64,000 nucleotides of DNA from MED-G105 sp039819085. GTDB lineage: Bacteria > Pseudomonadota > Alphaproteobacteria > Caulobacterales > Parvularculaceae. Positions within the stretch are counted from its first letter, which is position 1. The number at the start of each line of letters is the position of its first letter. The notes beneath the pieces were generated by a model that saw only the letters and a program-made list of their open reading frames with translations, made no database searches and was not told the origin of the DNA. Position numbers and translations under genes: made by a program. The stretch spans positions 40,463-104,462 of the forward strand of contig JBCBSQ010000010.1 in NCBI GenBank assembly GCA_039819085.1, read 5' to 3'. Shown piece after piece: positions 8,440-15,685 of this stretch.

Positions 8440-9264
8440 TCAATCAAGCTTGAAGACGCGCTTTGCGTTGCCGGAGAGGAATAGGCTTTGCGCTTCTTCG
8501 TCAAGCTTAAGGTCCGGCAGCGCCTTCAGGCACCTCGCCGGCGCGAGCATCGGCCAGTTGGAGCCGAACATCACGCGCGTGCGGCCTTCTTCTTTCAGGA
8601 ATCTGACGAAATCCGGCGTCAGGCGATGCAGGACATAAGCGGACGTGTCCACATAAAAGTTCGGAAACTTGTGGGCGACCGAGACGACTTCATCGACCCA
8701 GGGAATGCCCACATGGCCGCCGACCACGACCAGCTCCGGAAAGTCAAGCAGCACGTCTTCAAGGTAGGGAATTAGCCGTCCGGGTTCGGAGCGTCGCAAG
8801 GGGCCAGTGTGTCCTACTTGCGTGCAGAACGGAACGCCCGCGTCAATGCATGCCGCATAAACGGGATAAAATCGCCGGTCGTTCGGCGGCAGATCCCAGA
8901 GCCAGGGCAGGGCGCGCACGCCGATGAAGCCGTCATTCGTCCGCCGCCGGATTTCCCTGACCGCGCCCATCGGGTCTTTCAGGTCAACGCTCAAGACCCC
9001 CCGAAACCGGTCCGGCGCCGCGGCGACGTGGCCCGCCACATCGTCGTTCGAAATCAGCGCCCCCGTCGGCCCGGTCCAGGCGGAGATGATGGTGATCTCA
9101 ACTCCCGCTTCGTCCATGGCGGCGAGGGTCGCGTCGCGATCAGGCGGCGGCGCGTCATCTGCCTGCCGGTTCCACCGATTGAGGCTCGCCATCCAGGGCG
9201 CCGCCGCCATTTCAGGCGTCGGGATCTGCGCCCAGGCGTCGATGATCGGGGTCGAGGCGGACAT
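8440..9264 (-). CDS. Amidohydrolase-2 family protein lacking the usual metal ligands
   Basis: The 274-residue protein has the TIM-barrel layout of the Amidohydrolase_2 family (ACMSD and related decarboxylases/hydrolases): a QVGHTGP segment, VVGGHVG at about residue 190, and VMFGSNWP near residue 240. Two canonical metal or catalytic positions differ from the family norm. The N-terminal HxH is replaced by DAWAQIP, and the Asp of GSDxP is Asn. The fold is therefore clear but classical zinc-dependent chemistry is doubtful. A good GGAG site precedes the ATG at 9264. It is followed, tail to tail, by the phosphodiester glycosidase gene. Confidence 0.8.
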   Translation of the reverse strand: MSASTPIIDAWAQIPTPEMAAAPWMASLNRWNRQADDAPPPDRDATLAAMDEAGVEITIISAWTGPTGALISNDDVAGHVAAAPDRFRGVLSVDLKDPMGAVREIRRRTNDGFIGVRALPWLWDLPPNDRRFYPVYAACIDAGVPFCTQVGHTGPLRRSEPGRLIPYLEDVLLDFPELVVVGGHVGIPWVDEVVSVAHKFPNFYVDTSAYVLHRLTPDFVRFLKEEGRTRVMFGSNWPMLAPARCLKALPDLKLDEEAQSLFLSGNAKRVFKLD

Positions 9265-9341
9265 CGGGTAGCTCCGTCTAGGGTTCGACTTATCCTATCC
9301 CAAACGCCCGCGCGCGTCCCCGGCGAAGCGCAGCGCGCTTG

Positions 9342-10208
9342 CTACGCTTCGCCGATTTTGTCCTGGGTGCGCGTCTCAAAATCCGCGGCGCTATGGCGCT
9401 CGCGGAGCTGCGCCGACGGATCGCCCCAGGACCTGTTGACCATGCGCCCGCGCTTCGCCGCCGGCCGCGCCGCGATCTGGTCGGCCCAGCGCACGACGTT
9501 CTTGTATTCGGCGACTTGAAGGAATTCCGCCGCGTCGTACAGGACCCCTTTGACGAGCCCGCCATACCACGGCCACACGGCGATATCCGCAATCGTATAG
9601 TCCGCGCCCGCCAGGTATTCGCTCTCGGCGAGCCGCCGGTCGAGGACGTCGAGCTGGCGTTTCACCTCCATGGTGAAGCGATTAATGGGGTATTCAAACT
9701 TTTCCGGCGCGTAGGCGTAAAAGTGCCCGAAGCCGCCGCCGAGATAGGGCGCTGAGCCCATCTGCCAGAAGAGCCAGTTGAACGTTTCCGTCCGCGCCGG
9801 GCCGGACGCAGGCAGGAAGGCGCCAAACTTCTCCGCCAGGTGAAGAAGGATTGAGGCGGATTCAAAAACGTGGAGCGGTTCTGGGCCGGACCGATCGAGA
9901 AGCGCCGGGATCTTGGAGTTCGGGTTGATATCGACAAAGCCCGACCCGAACTGATCCCCCTCCTGAATATTGATGAGCCAGGCGTCATACTCCGCCCCGG
10001 CGTGGCCCGCCTCCAGGAGCTCTTCGAACATCACCGTCGCTTTGACGCCGTTCGGCGTCGCGAGCGAATAAAGCTGAAACGGGTGTTCGCCGACCGGCAG
10101 CTCCCTGTCATGGGTCGCGCCTGAGATCGGCCGATTGATCGAGGCGAACTTGCCGCCGCTTTCGGCGTCCCATGTCCAGACTTTCGGCGGTTCGTAGGCG
10201 TCGGCCAT
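9342..10208 (-). CDS. yghU: Glutathione S-transferase, YghU-type disulfide-bond oxidoreductase
   Basis: The product is 288 residues, the same length as the E. coli YghU group. It has a thioredoxin-fold N-terminal domain (QLYSLATPNGVKATVMFEEL), the INPNSKIPALLD and VFESASILLHLAEKFG glutathione-site elements, and an all-helical C-terminal domain (YTIADIAVWPWYGGLV). The long N-terminal extension (YEPPKVWTWD) and the QMGSAPYLGGGFGHF segment are characteristic of the YghU/YfcG nu-class subfamily. That subfamily has glutathione-dependent disulfide reductase and peroxidase activity in the cytosol. ATG at 10208 is preceded by a GGGATG stretch. Confidence 0.9.
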   Translation of the reverse strand: MADAYEPPKVWTWDAESGGKFASINRPISGATHDRELPVGEHPFQLYSLATPNGVKATVMFEELLEAGHAGAEYDAWLINIQEGDQFGSGFVDINPNSKIPALLDRSGPEPLHVFESASILLHLAEKFGAFLPASGPARTETFNWLFWQMGSAPYLGGGFGHFYAYAPEKFEYPINRFTMEVKRQLDVLDRRLAESEYLAGADYTIADIAVWPWYGGLVKGVLYDAAEFLQVAEYKNVVRWADQIAARPAAKRGRMVNRSWGDPSAQLRERHSAADFETRTQDKIGEA

Positions 10209-10385
10209 TTGCGCATCCCTTCCGTGGCTGTCTCGCAGTGAAGCGGAACATAGGCGTCAGAGGCGGGAATAACACTCACCTCTGCGCGAGCGCCTCGGGA
10301 CGGCGACCGCGCGAAAAGTGGTCAGGTGATCGGAAGCCCCTATCGATCCCGCGGCGACTTGCCCGCGACGCGATCGATTGATATC

Positions 10386-10514
10386 ACTGCGACACGACCG
10401 AGGGGCGCCGGCGGACCGGCTGAGATCGCGTTCCTACCGCTGCGACGCAGCGCCTGGGACCACGACGCGAGCACCCTTTGAACCTGATCCGGTTAGCGCC
10501 GGCGTAGGGACGGG
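10386..10514 (+). promoter_or_regulatory. TPP riboswitch upstream of ridA-thiC
   Basis: All THI-box elements are present: a GGGGCGCC start, GGCTGAGA near 10419, the ACCCTTTGAACCTGATCCGG core at 10473-10492, and CGCCGGCGTAGGGA near 10497-10510. An extra hairpin-forming insertion (about 10428-10465) enlarges the P3-side loop, as in many alphaproteobacterial examples. In the thiamine pathway this element binds TPP and lowers expression of downstream biosynthesis genes. thiC, the pyrimidine synthase, is the second gene downstream. Confidence 0.92.
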
Positions 10515-10517
10515 ACG

Positions 10518-10542
10518 CGATGGAGCCGCTTGCGCTCCATCG
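10518..10542 (+). promoter_or_regulatory. Hairpin directly after the TPP riboswitch (expression platform candidate)
   Basis: There is a perfect 9-bp stem, CGATGGAGC / GCTCCATCG, with a 7-base loop, starting a few bases after the aptamer. It has no T-run, so it is not a classic intrinsic terminator. It may be the switching element or a Rho/RBS-related structure ahead of the ridA-like gene at 10592. Confidence 0.5.
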
Positions 10543-10591
10543 ACGGAAATCCTTCGCCGGGCGCGCCAAGAGGACATAGGAGCGCCGAGCG

Positions 10592-11068
10592 ATGCCTTGC
10601 AAAACAACTAACCGAGTTGCGTCCGCCTTTGTCGCGGCGGCCCTTGCCGCTGGCGTCACGTCATCCGCATCCGCCGCCGACCGAGAAGTCATCGTGCCGG
10701 ACGCGTGGAAGAGGTCCTATGAGGATCTGCACTACGCGCCGGCCGTGCGGGCGGGCGACTTACTCATTCTGTCCGGCGTCGTCGCGGGCCTTGGTCCTGA
10801 CCCGGATGATACCGACGCCGCGGCTGGGTACGACCGCGCGTTCAAGGCGATCGGCCAAATCCTGAAGGAGGCGGGCGCCGATTGGGACGACGTCGTCGAG
10901 ATCCAGACCTTCCATACGGATCTGCCGGCCCAGATCGCGGAGTTCGGCGCAGTCAAAGACCGCTACATCAAGGAGCCATACCCCGCCTGGACGGCGATCG
11001 ACATTGATCGTCTCTACCCGGATCGCGGCCTCGTTGAGATCAAGATCACCGCATATACGGGCGATTGA
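10592..11068 (+). CDS. RidA/YjgF family protein with a signal peptide
   Basis: The 158-residue protein has an N-terminal export signal (hydrophobic residues 10-27, then AASAADRE-type cleavage region). A RidA/UK114 domain follows: AVRAGDLLILSG, DDVVEIQTFHTD, KDRYIKEPYPAWTAIDIDRLY, and a final VEIKITAYTG. Cytosolic RidA hydrolyses reactive enamine/imine intermediates; the RidA arginine that binds the substrate carboxylate is usually in an (A)RxxV context and is not obvious here. The periplasmic location is inferred from the signal. It sits alone between the TPP riboswitch and thiC, 44 bases before thiC, so it should be co-transcribed and TPP-controlled. Confidence 0.85.
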   Translation: MPCKTTNRVASAFVAAALAAGVTSSASAADREVIVPDAWKRSYEDLHYAPAVRAGDLLILSGVVAGLGPDPDDTDAAAGYDRAFKAIGQILKEAGADWDDVVEIQTFHTDLPAQIAEFGAVKDRYIKEPYPAWTAIDIDRLYPDRGLVEIKITAYTGD

Positions 11069-11112
11069 TCGCCGCTTTATTCATCCGGTTTCAACAATAA
11101 GCGAGACGCACC

Positions 11113-13041
11113 ATGAACAAAATGACCCCGCAATCCGAATTCCAGACGCCGGAAGTCACCACGGGTCCGCTGCCGTCCTCGCGCAAGGTCTATGTCGCGG
11201 GCGATCTGCATAAGGATATCCGCGTGCCGGTGCGCGAGATCGACCTGCACCCCTCGGCCGAAGAGCCGCCCGTCCCGGTCTATGACACGTCCGGTCCGTA
11301 TACTGATCCGGCTGTTGCGATCGACGTGGAGAAGGGCTTGCCGCGCACGCGGACGGCGTGGGTGAAAGAACGCGGCGGCGTCGAAGAATATGACGGCCGT
11401 GAAGTGAAGCCCGAAGACAATGGCGGCGCGAGCGGAAAGCACCTCGCCCGCGAATTTCCCATCCGCCACCGACCCTTGCGCGGGATCTCCTCCCCCATGA
11501 ATGGGGGAGGAGATCCCGCGCAAGCGGGGGAGCGGGGCCGCCACCCGGTCACGCAGCTCGAATGGGCGCGCGCCGGCGTGATCACCAAGGAGATGGAGTA
11601 CATCGCGATCCGCGAGAACATCGGCCGCAAAGCGGCGGTCGACGGCGCGGAAGAGCGCGTCGCGGCTGGCGAGAGTTTTGGCGCGGAGATCCCGCCCTTC
11701 ATCACGCCGGAATTCGTGCGCGACGAAGTCGCCCGCGGCCGAGCCGTCATCCCGTCGAACATCAACCACCCGGAGCTTGAGCCGCAGATCATTGGCCGGA
11801 ACTTCCTGGTCAAGATTAACGCGAATATCGGCAACTCCGCCGTCGCCTCCTCCGTTGAGGAGGAAGTGGACAAAATGGTCTGGGCGACCCGTTGGGGCGC
11901 GGACAACGTCATGGATCTCTCCACGGGTCGCAACATCCACAACACCCGCGAGTGGATCATCCGTAACAGCCCGGTGCCGATCGGCACTGTGCCGATTTAC
12001 CAGGCGCTCGAAAAAGTCGGCGGCGTCGCGGAGGACCTCTCCTGGGAGGTCTATCGCGACACCCTGATCGAGCAGTGCGAGCAGGGCGTCGACTATTTCA
12101 CCGTGCACGCCGGGGTGCGCCTGCCGTTTATACACTTAACGGCCGATCGGGTGACGGGTATCGTCTCCCGCGGCGGGTCGATCATGGCGAAATGGTGCCT
12201 CGCGCACCACAAGGAAAGCTTTCTCTATACGAATTTCGCCGAGATCTGCGAGATTATGAGGGCGTATGACGTCACGTTCTCGCTGGGCGATGGCCTGCGT
12301 CCCGGCTCCGTCGCGGACGCCAACGATCGCGCGCAGTTCGCTGAGCTGGAGACGCTTGGCGAGCTGACGAAAGTCGCCTGGAAGCATGGCGTACAGACCA
12401 TGATCGAGGGGCCGGGCCATGTGCCCATGCACAAGATCAAGGTGAACATGGAAAAGCAGCTCGCCGCTTGCGGCGAGGCGCCGTTCTATACGCTTGGGCC
12501 CTTAACGACCGACATCGCGCCGGGGTACGACCACATCACGTCGGGCATCGGCGCGGCGATGATCGGCTGGTTCGGCACGGCGATGCTCTGCTATGTGACG
12601 CCTAAGGAGCATCTGGGGCTCCCAGACCGCGACGACGTCAAGGTCGGCGTCATCACCTACAAGCTCGCGGCGCACGCGGCCGACCTCGCCAAGGGCCACC
12701 CGGCGGCGCAAATTCGCGACGACGCGCTCTCCCGCGCGCGGTTCGAATTCCGCTGGGAGGACCAGTTCAACCTTGCGCTGGACCCGGAGACGGCGCGCGA
12801 TTTCCACGACCAGACCCTGCCGAAGGAAGCGCACAAGGTGGCGCACTTCTGTTCCATGTGCGGGCCGAAATTCTGCTCCATGAAGATCACCCAGGACGTG
12901 CGCGACTACGCCGACGGCCTCTCGGACAATGAGAAGAAGGACCTCGAACGCGCCGCCGCCGAAGCCCGCCAGGGCATGGCCGACATGAGCGAGAAGTATA
13001 AGGAGATGGGCGGGAAGTTGTATGTCGAGACGACGGAATAA
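11113..13041 (+). CDS. thiC: Phosphomethylpyrimidine synthase ThiC, with an internal palindromic-repeat insertion
   Basis: ThiC is a radical-SAM enzyme that converts aminoimidazole ribotide to HMP phosphate, the pyrimidine half of thiamine. The 642 residues include KEMEYIAIREN, SNINHPELEPQIIGRNF, MEGPGHVP-type (MIEGPGHVPMHKIK) and the C-terminal iron-sulfur motif CSMCGPKFCSMK. The domain is intact and in frame. Residues about 121-143 (RGISSPMNGGGDPAQAG and neighbours) are extra, compared with the short loop expected between the IRHRPLR and VTQLEWARAG segments. They are encoded by a 48-bp perfect palindrome at 11476-11523. Translation continues through it. The stop overlaps the start of the HEPN-like gene. 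Confidence 0.97.
   Translation: MNKMTPQSEFQTPEVTTGPLPSSRKVYVAGDLHKDIRVPVREIDLHPSAEEPPVPVYDTSGPYTDPAVAIDVEKGLPRTRTAWVKERGGVEEYDGREVKPEDNGGASGKHLAREFPIRHRPLRGISSPMNGGGDPAQAGERGRHPVTQLEWARAGVITKEMEYIAIRENIGRKAAVDGAEERVAAGESFGAEIPPFITPEFVRDEVARGRAVIPSNINHPELEPQIIGRNFLVKINANIGNSAVASSVEEEVDKMVWATRWGADNVMDLSTGRNIHNTREWIIRNSPVPIGTVPIYQALEKVGGVAEDLSWEVYRDTLIEQCEQGVDYFTVHAGVRLPFIHLTADRVTGIVSRGGSIMAKWCLAHHKESFLYTNFAEICEIMRAYDVTFSLGDGLRPGSVADANDRAQFAELETLGELTKVAWKHGVQTMIEGPGHVPMHKIKVNMEKQLAACGEAPFYTLGPLTTDIAPGYDHITSGIGAAMIGWFGTAMLCYVTPKEHLGLPDRDDVKVGVITYKLAAHAADLAKGHPAAQIRDDALSRARFEFRWEDQFNLALDPETARDFHDQTLPKEAHKVAHFCSMCGPKFCSMKITQDVRDYADGLSDNEKKDLERAAAEARQGMADMSEKYKEMGGKLYVETTE
11476..11523. repeat. Perfect 23-bp inverted repeat with GA centre (repeat copy A) inside thiC
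   Basis: The arms 11476-11498 and 11501-11523 are exact reverse complements, with a 2-base GA centre. The core CTCCCCCATGAATGGGGGAG matches three further copies at 13.6-14.3 kb. The element keeps the thiC frame open and encodes RGISSPMNGGGDPAQ. A GC-rich tail (GCGGGGGAGCGGGG) follows. The mRNA would form a very stable hairpin within the coding region. Confidence 0.95.
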
Positions 13042-13576
13042 GGCCCCTTTGATAGAGCTAAACCCGAACTTCGGTGACGATGATTTTAGGGAGCAATTCC
13101 AGAAATATGTTGATTGGAATAGCTCAATGTTATCGGTGATCATAACCTCGCATCTGTTCATCGAAAGGGTGCTTGGCTTTGCATGCGCACGCGCTTTAAA
13201 AAACCCTGACGCGCTTGAAATTCAGAACATGAAGTTTCATCACCGGCTCAATCTTTTTAGGGCGTTATACGATCTCGATATAGGCATACAGCGGTTGCCG
13301 GAAGCCGTTCGCTCCAATGTGGTGCGAGCACCGGAAGCCTGTCAGCACCTCAACAAAATTCGCAATGAAGTGGCTCATAATCTTGATACTGATGATGCGG
13401 CCCTGCTAATCGATGAAGCTATATCTTGGCAATTGGCTGAGGCGGGAGAAAGAGGCCTGAGTCCATTGGTCCATACGGTAAATCGCGAGAATCCGAAAAC
13501 GATGCAGTTCGCTGGGTTTGTTTACAGTGTGTATTTTGGGATTATTGGAGAAGTAAAATCGGCTGAAACAACGTGA
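13022..13576 (+). CDS. HEPN-like protein (possible RNase-fold domain), accessory gene
   Basis: The 184-residue protein starts inside the last 20 bases of thiC, in another frame. It has mostly helical character and the motif KIRNEVAHN (about residue 119-127). That gives the R-x4-H pattern of HEPN domains, which often belong to toxins or defence RNases. Its codons and base composition are visibly AT-richer than the neighbours, suggesting horizontal acquisition. An RxxxxH motif alone is weak: DUF4145 and RiboL-PSP-HEPN proteins share it. No antitoxin-like MNT/MazG gene is adjacent; a DUF559 gene follows on the other strand. Function is not assigned. Confidence 0.6.
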   Translation: MSRRRNKAPLIELNPNFGDDDFREQFQKYVDWNSSMLSVIITSHLFIERVLGFACARALKNPDALEIQNMKFHHRLNLFRALYDLDIGIQRLPEAVRSNVVRAPEACQHLNKIRNEVAHNLDTDDAALLIDEAISWQLAEAGERGLSPLVHTVNRENPKTMQFAGFVYSVYFGIIGEVKSAETT

Positions 13577-13603
13577 ACCCCCTCCGTCTCGCTTCGCTCG
13601 ACA

Positions 13604-13625
13604 CCTCCCCCGTGAACGGGGGAGG
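13604..13625. repeat. Palindromic repeat copy B
   Basis: The arms are CCTCCCCCGT / ACGGGGGAGG around a GA centre. The preceding GTCTCGCTTCGCTCGAC at 13586-13602 is an imperfect hairpin matching the one upstream of copy D. The copy lies directly after the HEPN-like gene. Confidence 0.85.
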
Positions 13626-13708
13626 AACGACGCCGTGCAAGATAGTGACGCGTAGGCGCCATATAGTCTTTCCTGACAGTAACTCCCGAGCCTGACGGTT
13701 CGCGCCTT

Positions 13709-13730
13709 CTTCCCCCATTCATGGGGGAAG
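13709..13730. repeat. Palindromic repeat copy C (inverted orientation)
   Basis: The arms CTTCCCCCAT / ATGGGGGAAG surround a TC centre, so this copy lies in the opposite orientation to A, B and D. The flanking CCCGAGCGGCGCGAGGGGATGG corresponds to the CT-rich left part of the other copies, reverse complemented. Confidence 0.85.
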
Positions 13731-13757
13731 TCCCGAGCGGCGCGAGGGGATGGGGGT

Positions 13758-14147
13758 CTACTGACTGTCAGCCTCGCCCCGGCTTTTCAATTCGGCCACG
13801 CGCATCCGCGCCTCGTAGAGGATCGTCTCCAGAACGCCGTCCAAGTTCTCGAACGCCTCATGGTTCCAGAACCGCAGCACGCGCCAACCCTGTTCCTCCA
13901 GAAATGCATCGCGGCGGGCGTCTCGCGCCGGCGCATCGTCGCGGCCGTGCTGGTCGCCGTCGAGTTCGACGATAAGCCGCGCCTCGACGCAGGCGAAGTC
14001 GGCGATGTAAGGCCCGACCGTATGCTGACGACGGAAGCGGAAGCCGCCGAGCTGTCTGTTCCGCAGCTTCGCCCAGAGCCTTCGTTCCGCTGGCGGCATG
14101 TCCTTGCGGAGCGCTTTCGCGTTTGGGTGCGGTTTGCGAAGGGGCAT
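13758..14147 (-). CDS. DUF559 endonuclease-domain protein
   Basis: The product is 129 residues, close to the usual DUF559 length. It shows the family features in order: MPPAERRLWAKLRNRQLGGFRFRRQ at the N-terminus, then YIADFACVEARLIVELDGDQH (PD-(D/E)xK-like core with D, E and the E-x-D strand). An RRDAFLEEQGWRVLRFWN strand and C-terminal helix follow. The family resembles Vsr-type nucleases. The start is set at 14147 because the upstream 16 codons overlap the tandem repeat. It is bracketed by copies C and D of the palindromic repeat, which hints that repeat and nuclease belong together. Confidence 0.85.
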   Translation of the reverse strand: MPLRKPHPNAKALRKDMPPAERRLWAKLRNRQLGGFRFRRQHTVGPYIADFACVEARLIVELDGDQHGRDDAPARDARRDAFLEEQGWRVLRFWNHEAFENLDGVLETILYEARMRVAELKSRGEADSQ

Positions 14148-14177
14148 CGAATTCAGAATTCTTGACGCCCGTCCAAT

Positions 14178-14243
14178 CGTCAATTGGGGCCCCACCCGTC
14201 AATTGGGGCCCCACCCGTCAATTGGGGCCCCAACCCCAATTGA
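14178..14243. repeat. Three 19-bp tandem repeats plus an inverted end
   Basis: The unit CGTCAATTGGGGCCCCACC occurs at 14178, 14197 and 14216, the last with a terminal AAC. It is followed by an inverted half (CCCCAATTGAC) ending near 14243. Each unit contains the palindromes CAATTG and GGGGCCCC. It lies in the DUF559 leader, just before repeat copy D. Confidence 0.85.
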
Positions 14244-14252
14244 CCCCCCTCA

Positions 14253-14292
14253 GTCTCGCTACGCGAGACAGCTCCCCCATGAATGGGGGAGC
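14253..14292. repeat. Palindromic repeat copy D (two-hairpin form)
   Basis: This is the most complete short copy. A left hairpin GTCTCGC-tac-GCGAGAC is at 14253-14269 and the core GCTCCCCCATGAATGGGGGAGC at 14271-14292. The T-rich GCTTTTCTTTTCCCTTTT that follows could make it act as a terminator on the + strand. Confidence 0.88.
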
Positions 14293-14380
14293 GCTTTTCT
14301 TTTCCCTTTTGGGCGCATTGAACGGGTCATCTGCGAAGCCCGTCATCACGTACCCACCCCATCAACAAAGGAGCCGCGCC

Positions 14381-14968
14381 ATGATCTCTTCCACCACCAA
14401 ACTCATCCTCTCCGCGCTCGCCCTCGGCGTCGCGGCGCTGGCGGCGGCCGAAGAAGGCGCGCCCGCGTCGGAAACGCACGCCGTCGAGAGCGCGCATGAC
14501 TTCACGCTGACGGCGATCGACGGCGCGCCGATGCCGCTCAAAGGGTTCGCCGGCAAGACGCTGCTGGTGGTGAACACGGCGAGCCTTTGCGGCTACACGG
14601 ATCAATATGGCGGGCTGCAGGCGCTTTATGCGACCTATCAGGACCGGGGGCTCGTCGTCATCGGCGTCCCGTCGAATGACTTTGGCGGGCAGGAGCCGGG
14701 CAAGGCGGGCGAGATCAAGGACTTCTGCGAAACGAACTTCAATGTGCGCTTTCCCCTGGCCGACAAAACCGTCGTCCGGGGCGAGGGCGCGCATCCGTTC
14801 TACGCCTGGGCGCGCGAGACGCTGGGGCCCGACAACGCCCCGAAATGGAATTTCCATAAATATCTTGTGGGGCCGGACGGCGCGCTTCTCGCCGGGTTTC
14901 CATCCTCTGTGGAGCCGACGTCGGCGCGCCTGAAGGACGCGATTGAGAGGGCGCTGCCGGGCGCGTGA
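14381..14968 (+). CDS. Glutathione peroxidase family protein, exported
   Basis: The protein is 195 residues with a signal peptide (about residues 1-22). The GPx catalytic set is visible: Cys70 in NTASLCGYT, Gln104 in FGGQEPG, and Trp156-Asn157 in KWNFHKYLV. It is a Cys-type, not a selenocysteine, enzyme. The reaction is reduction of hydroperoxides, in bacteria often with thioredoxin-like donors; in the periplasm the donor is unknown. ATG 14381 follows AAGGAGCCGCGCC. Upstream in-frame sequence reads through the repeats and is discarded. Confidence 0.92.
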   Translation: MISSTTKLILSALALGVAALAAAEEGAPASETHAVESAHDFTLTAIDGAPMPLKGFAGKTLLVVNTASLCGYTDQYGGLQALYATYQDRGLVVIGVPSNDFGGQEPGKAGEIKDFCETNFNVRFPLADKTVVRGEGAHPFYAWARETLGPDNAPKWNFHKYLVGPDGALLAGFPSSVEPTSARLKDAIERALPGA

Positions 14969-14971
14969 CGC

Positions 14972-15685
14972 CTAAAGATTGGTCCCGACAATCGCGAGGC
15001 CCAAGACCAGCAACAAGCCATAGACCGCTTTCGACAGCGCCTTGACGGGAAGGCGCCCGGCGATCCGTTTGCCGATGATTGTCGCGGCGAGGATGCCGGG
15101 GACGCTCAAGGCGAAGATCGTCAGGATCTCCTGCGTCCAGAGGCCGGACAGCCCGTGGCCGACGACAATCATCAGATACGTCGGGGTAAAGAACGCCTGC
15201 GTCACCGCGACGAACTTCTCGTGCGGCCAGGAGCGCATCGCGGAATAGACGACGACCGGCGGGCCGCTGGTGTTGTAGGCGCCGCCGAGGACGCCCCCGA
15301 CGAACCCGAAGCCATAGCGCCAGAGCCCGCTTTTCAGTTGCGGCGGCCTTGGGCTGAGGAGCGCATAGACGGCGAAGGCGGCAATCGTCCCCCCAAGGAT
15401 CAACAAAACGATCTGCTGCGGCGCGCGGGCGAGCAGCAGGATCCCGAACGGGATCCCGACGAGCGCCGACCCGATAAGGCCGATCGCCTCGGCGAAATGC
15501 ACGTCCTTGCGGTTCTGATAGAGCATGATCGCGGACAGCGTGAAGGCTGAGAGCGCGACGAGGGCGGAGGCGTCCTTCACGTCCATCAGGAGCGCGAGGA
15601 TCGGCATCGCGGTGAGCGCGAAGCCGAAGCCGACTGCGCCTTGGACAAGCGCGGCGATGGAAATCAGAAAGGCGGCGAGGAGCAT
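14972..15685 (-). CDS. TauE/SafE family permease
   Basis: The 237-residue integral membrane protein has seven or eight hydrophobic helices. TauE/SafE signatures are GFGFALTAMPILALLMDVKDA at the N-terminus and GFVGGVLGGAYNTSGPPVVVY in the middle (the repeated half-motif with the conserved TSGPP). The family exports sulfite, sulfoacetate or other organosulfur anions across the inner membrane; the substrate here cannot be predicted. It is convergent with the GPx gene, only 3 bases apart. Confidence 0.9.
   Translation of the reverse strand: MLLAAFLISIAALVQGAVGFGFALTAMPILALLMDVKDASALVALSAFTLSAIMLYQNRKDVHFAEAIGLIGSALVGIPFGILLLARAPQQIVLLILGGTIAAFAVYALLSPRPPQLKSGLWRYGFGFVGGVLGGAYNTSGPPVVVYSAMRSWPHEKFVAVTQAFFTPTYLMIVVGHGLSGLWTQEILTIFALSVPGILAATIIGKRIAGRLPVKALSKAVYGLLLVLGLAIVGTNL

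Noticed and set aside
11476..11523. Frameshift or pseudogene in thiC
   Set aside because: The palindrome keeps the frame and all ThiC motifs on both sides are intact.
13604..13730. Rho-independent terminators
   Set aside because: Copies B and C are strong hairpins but have no T-run; their matching cores indicate a repeat family instead. Copy D may still act as a terminator.
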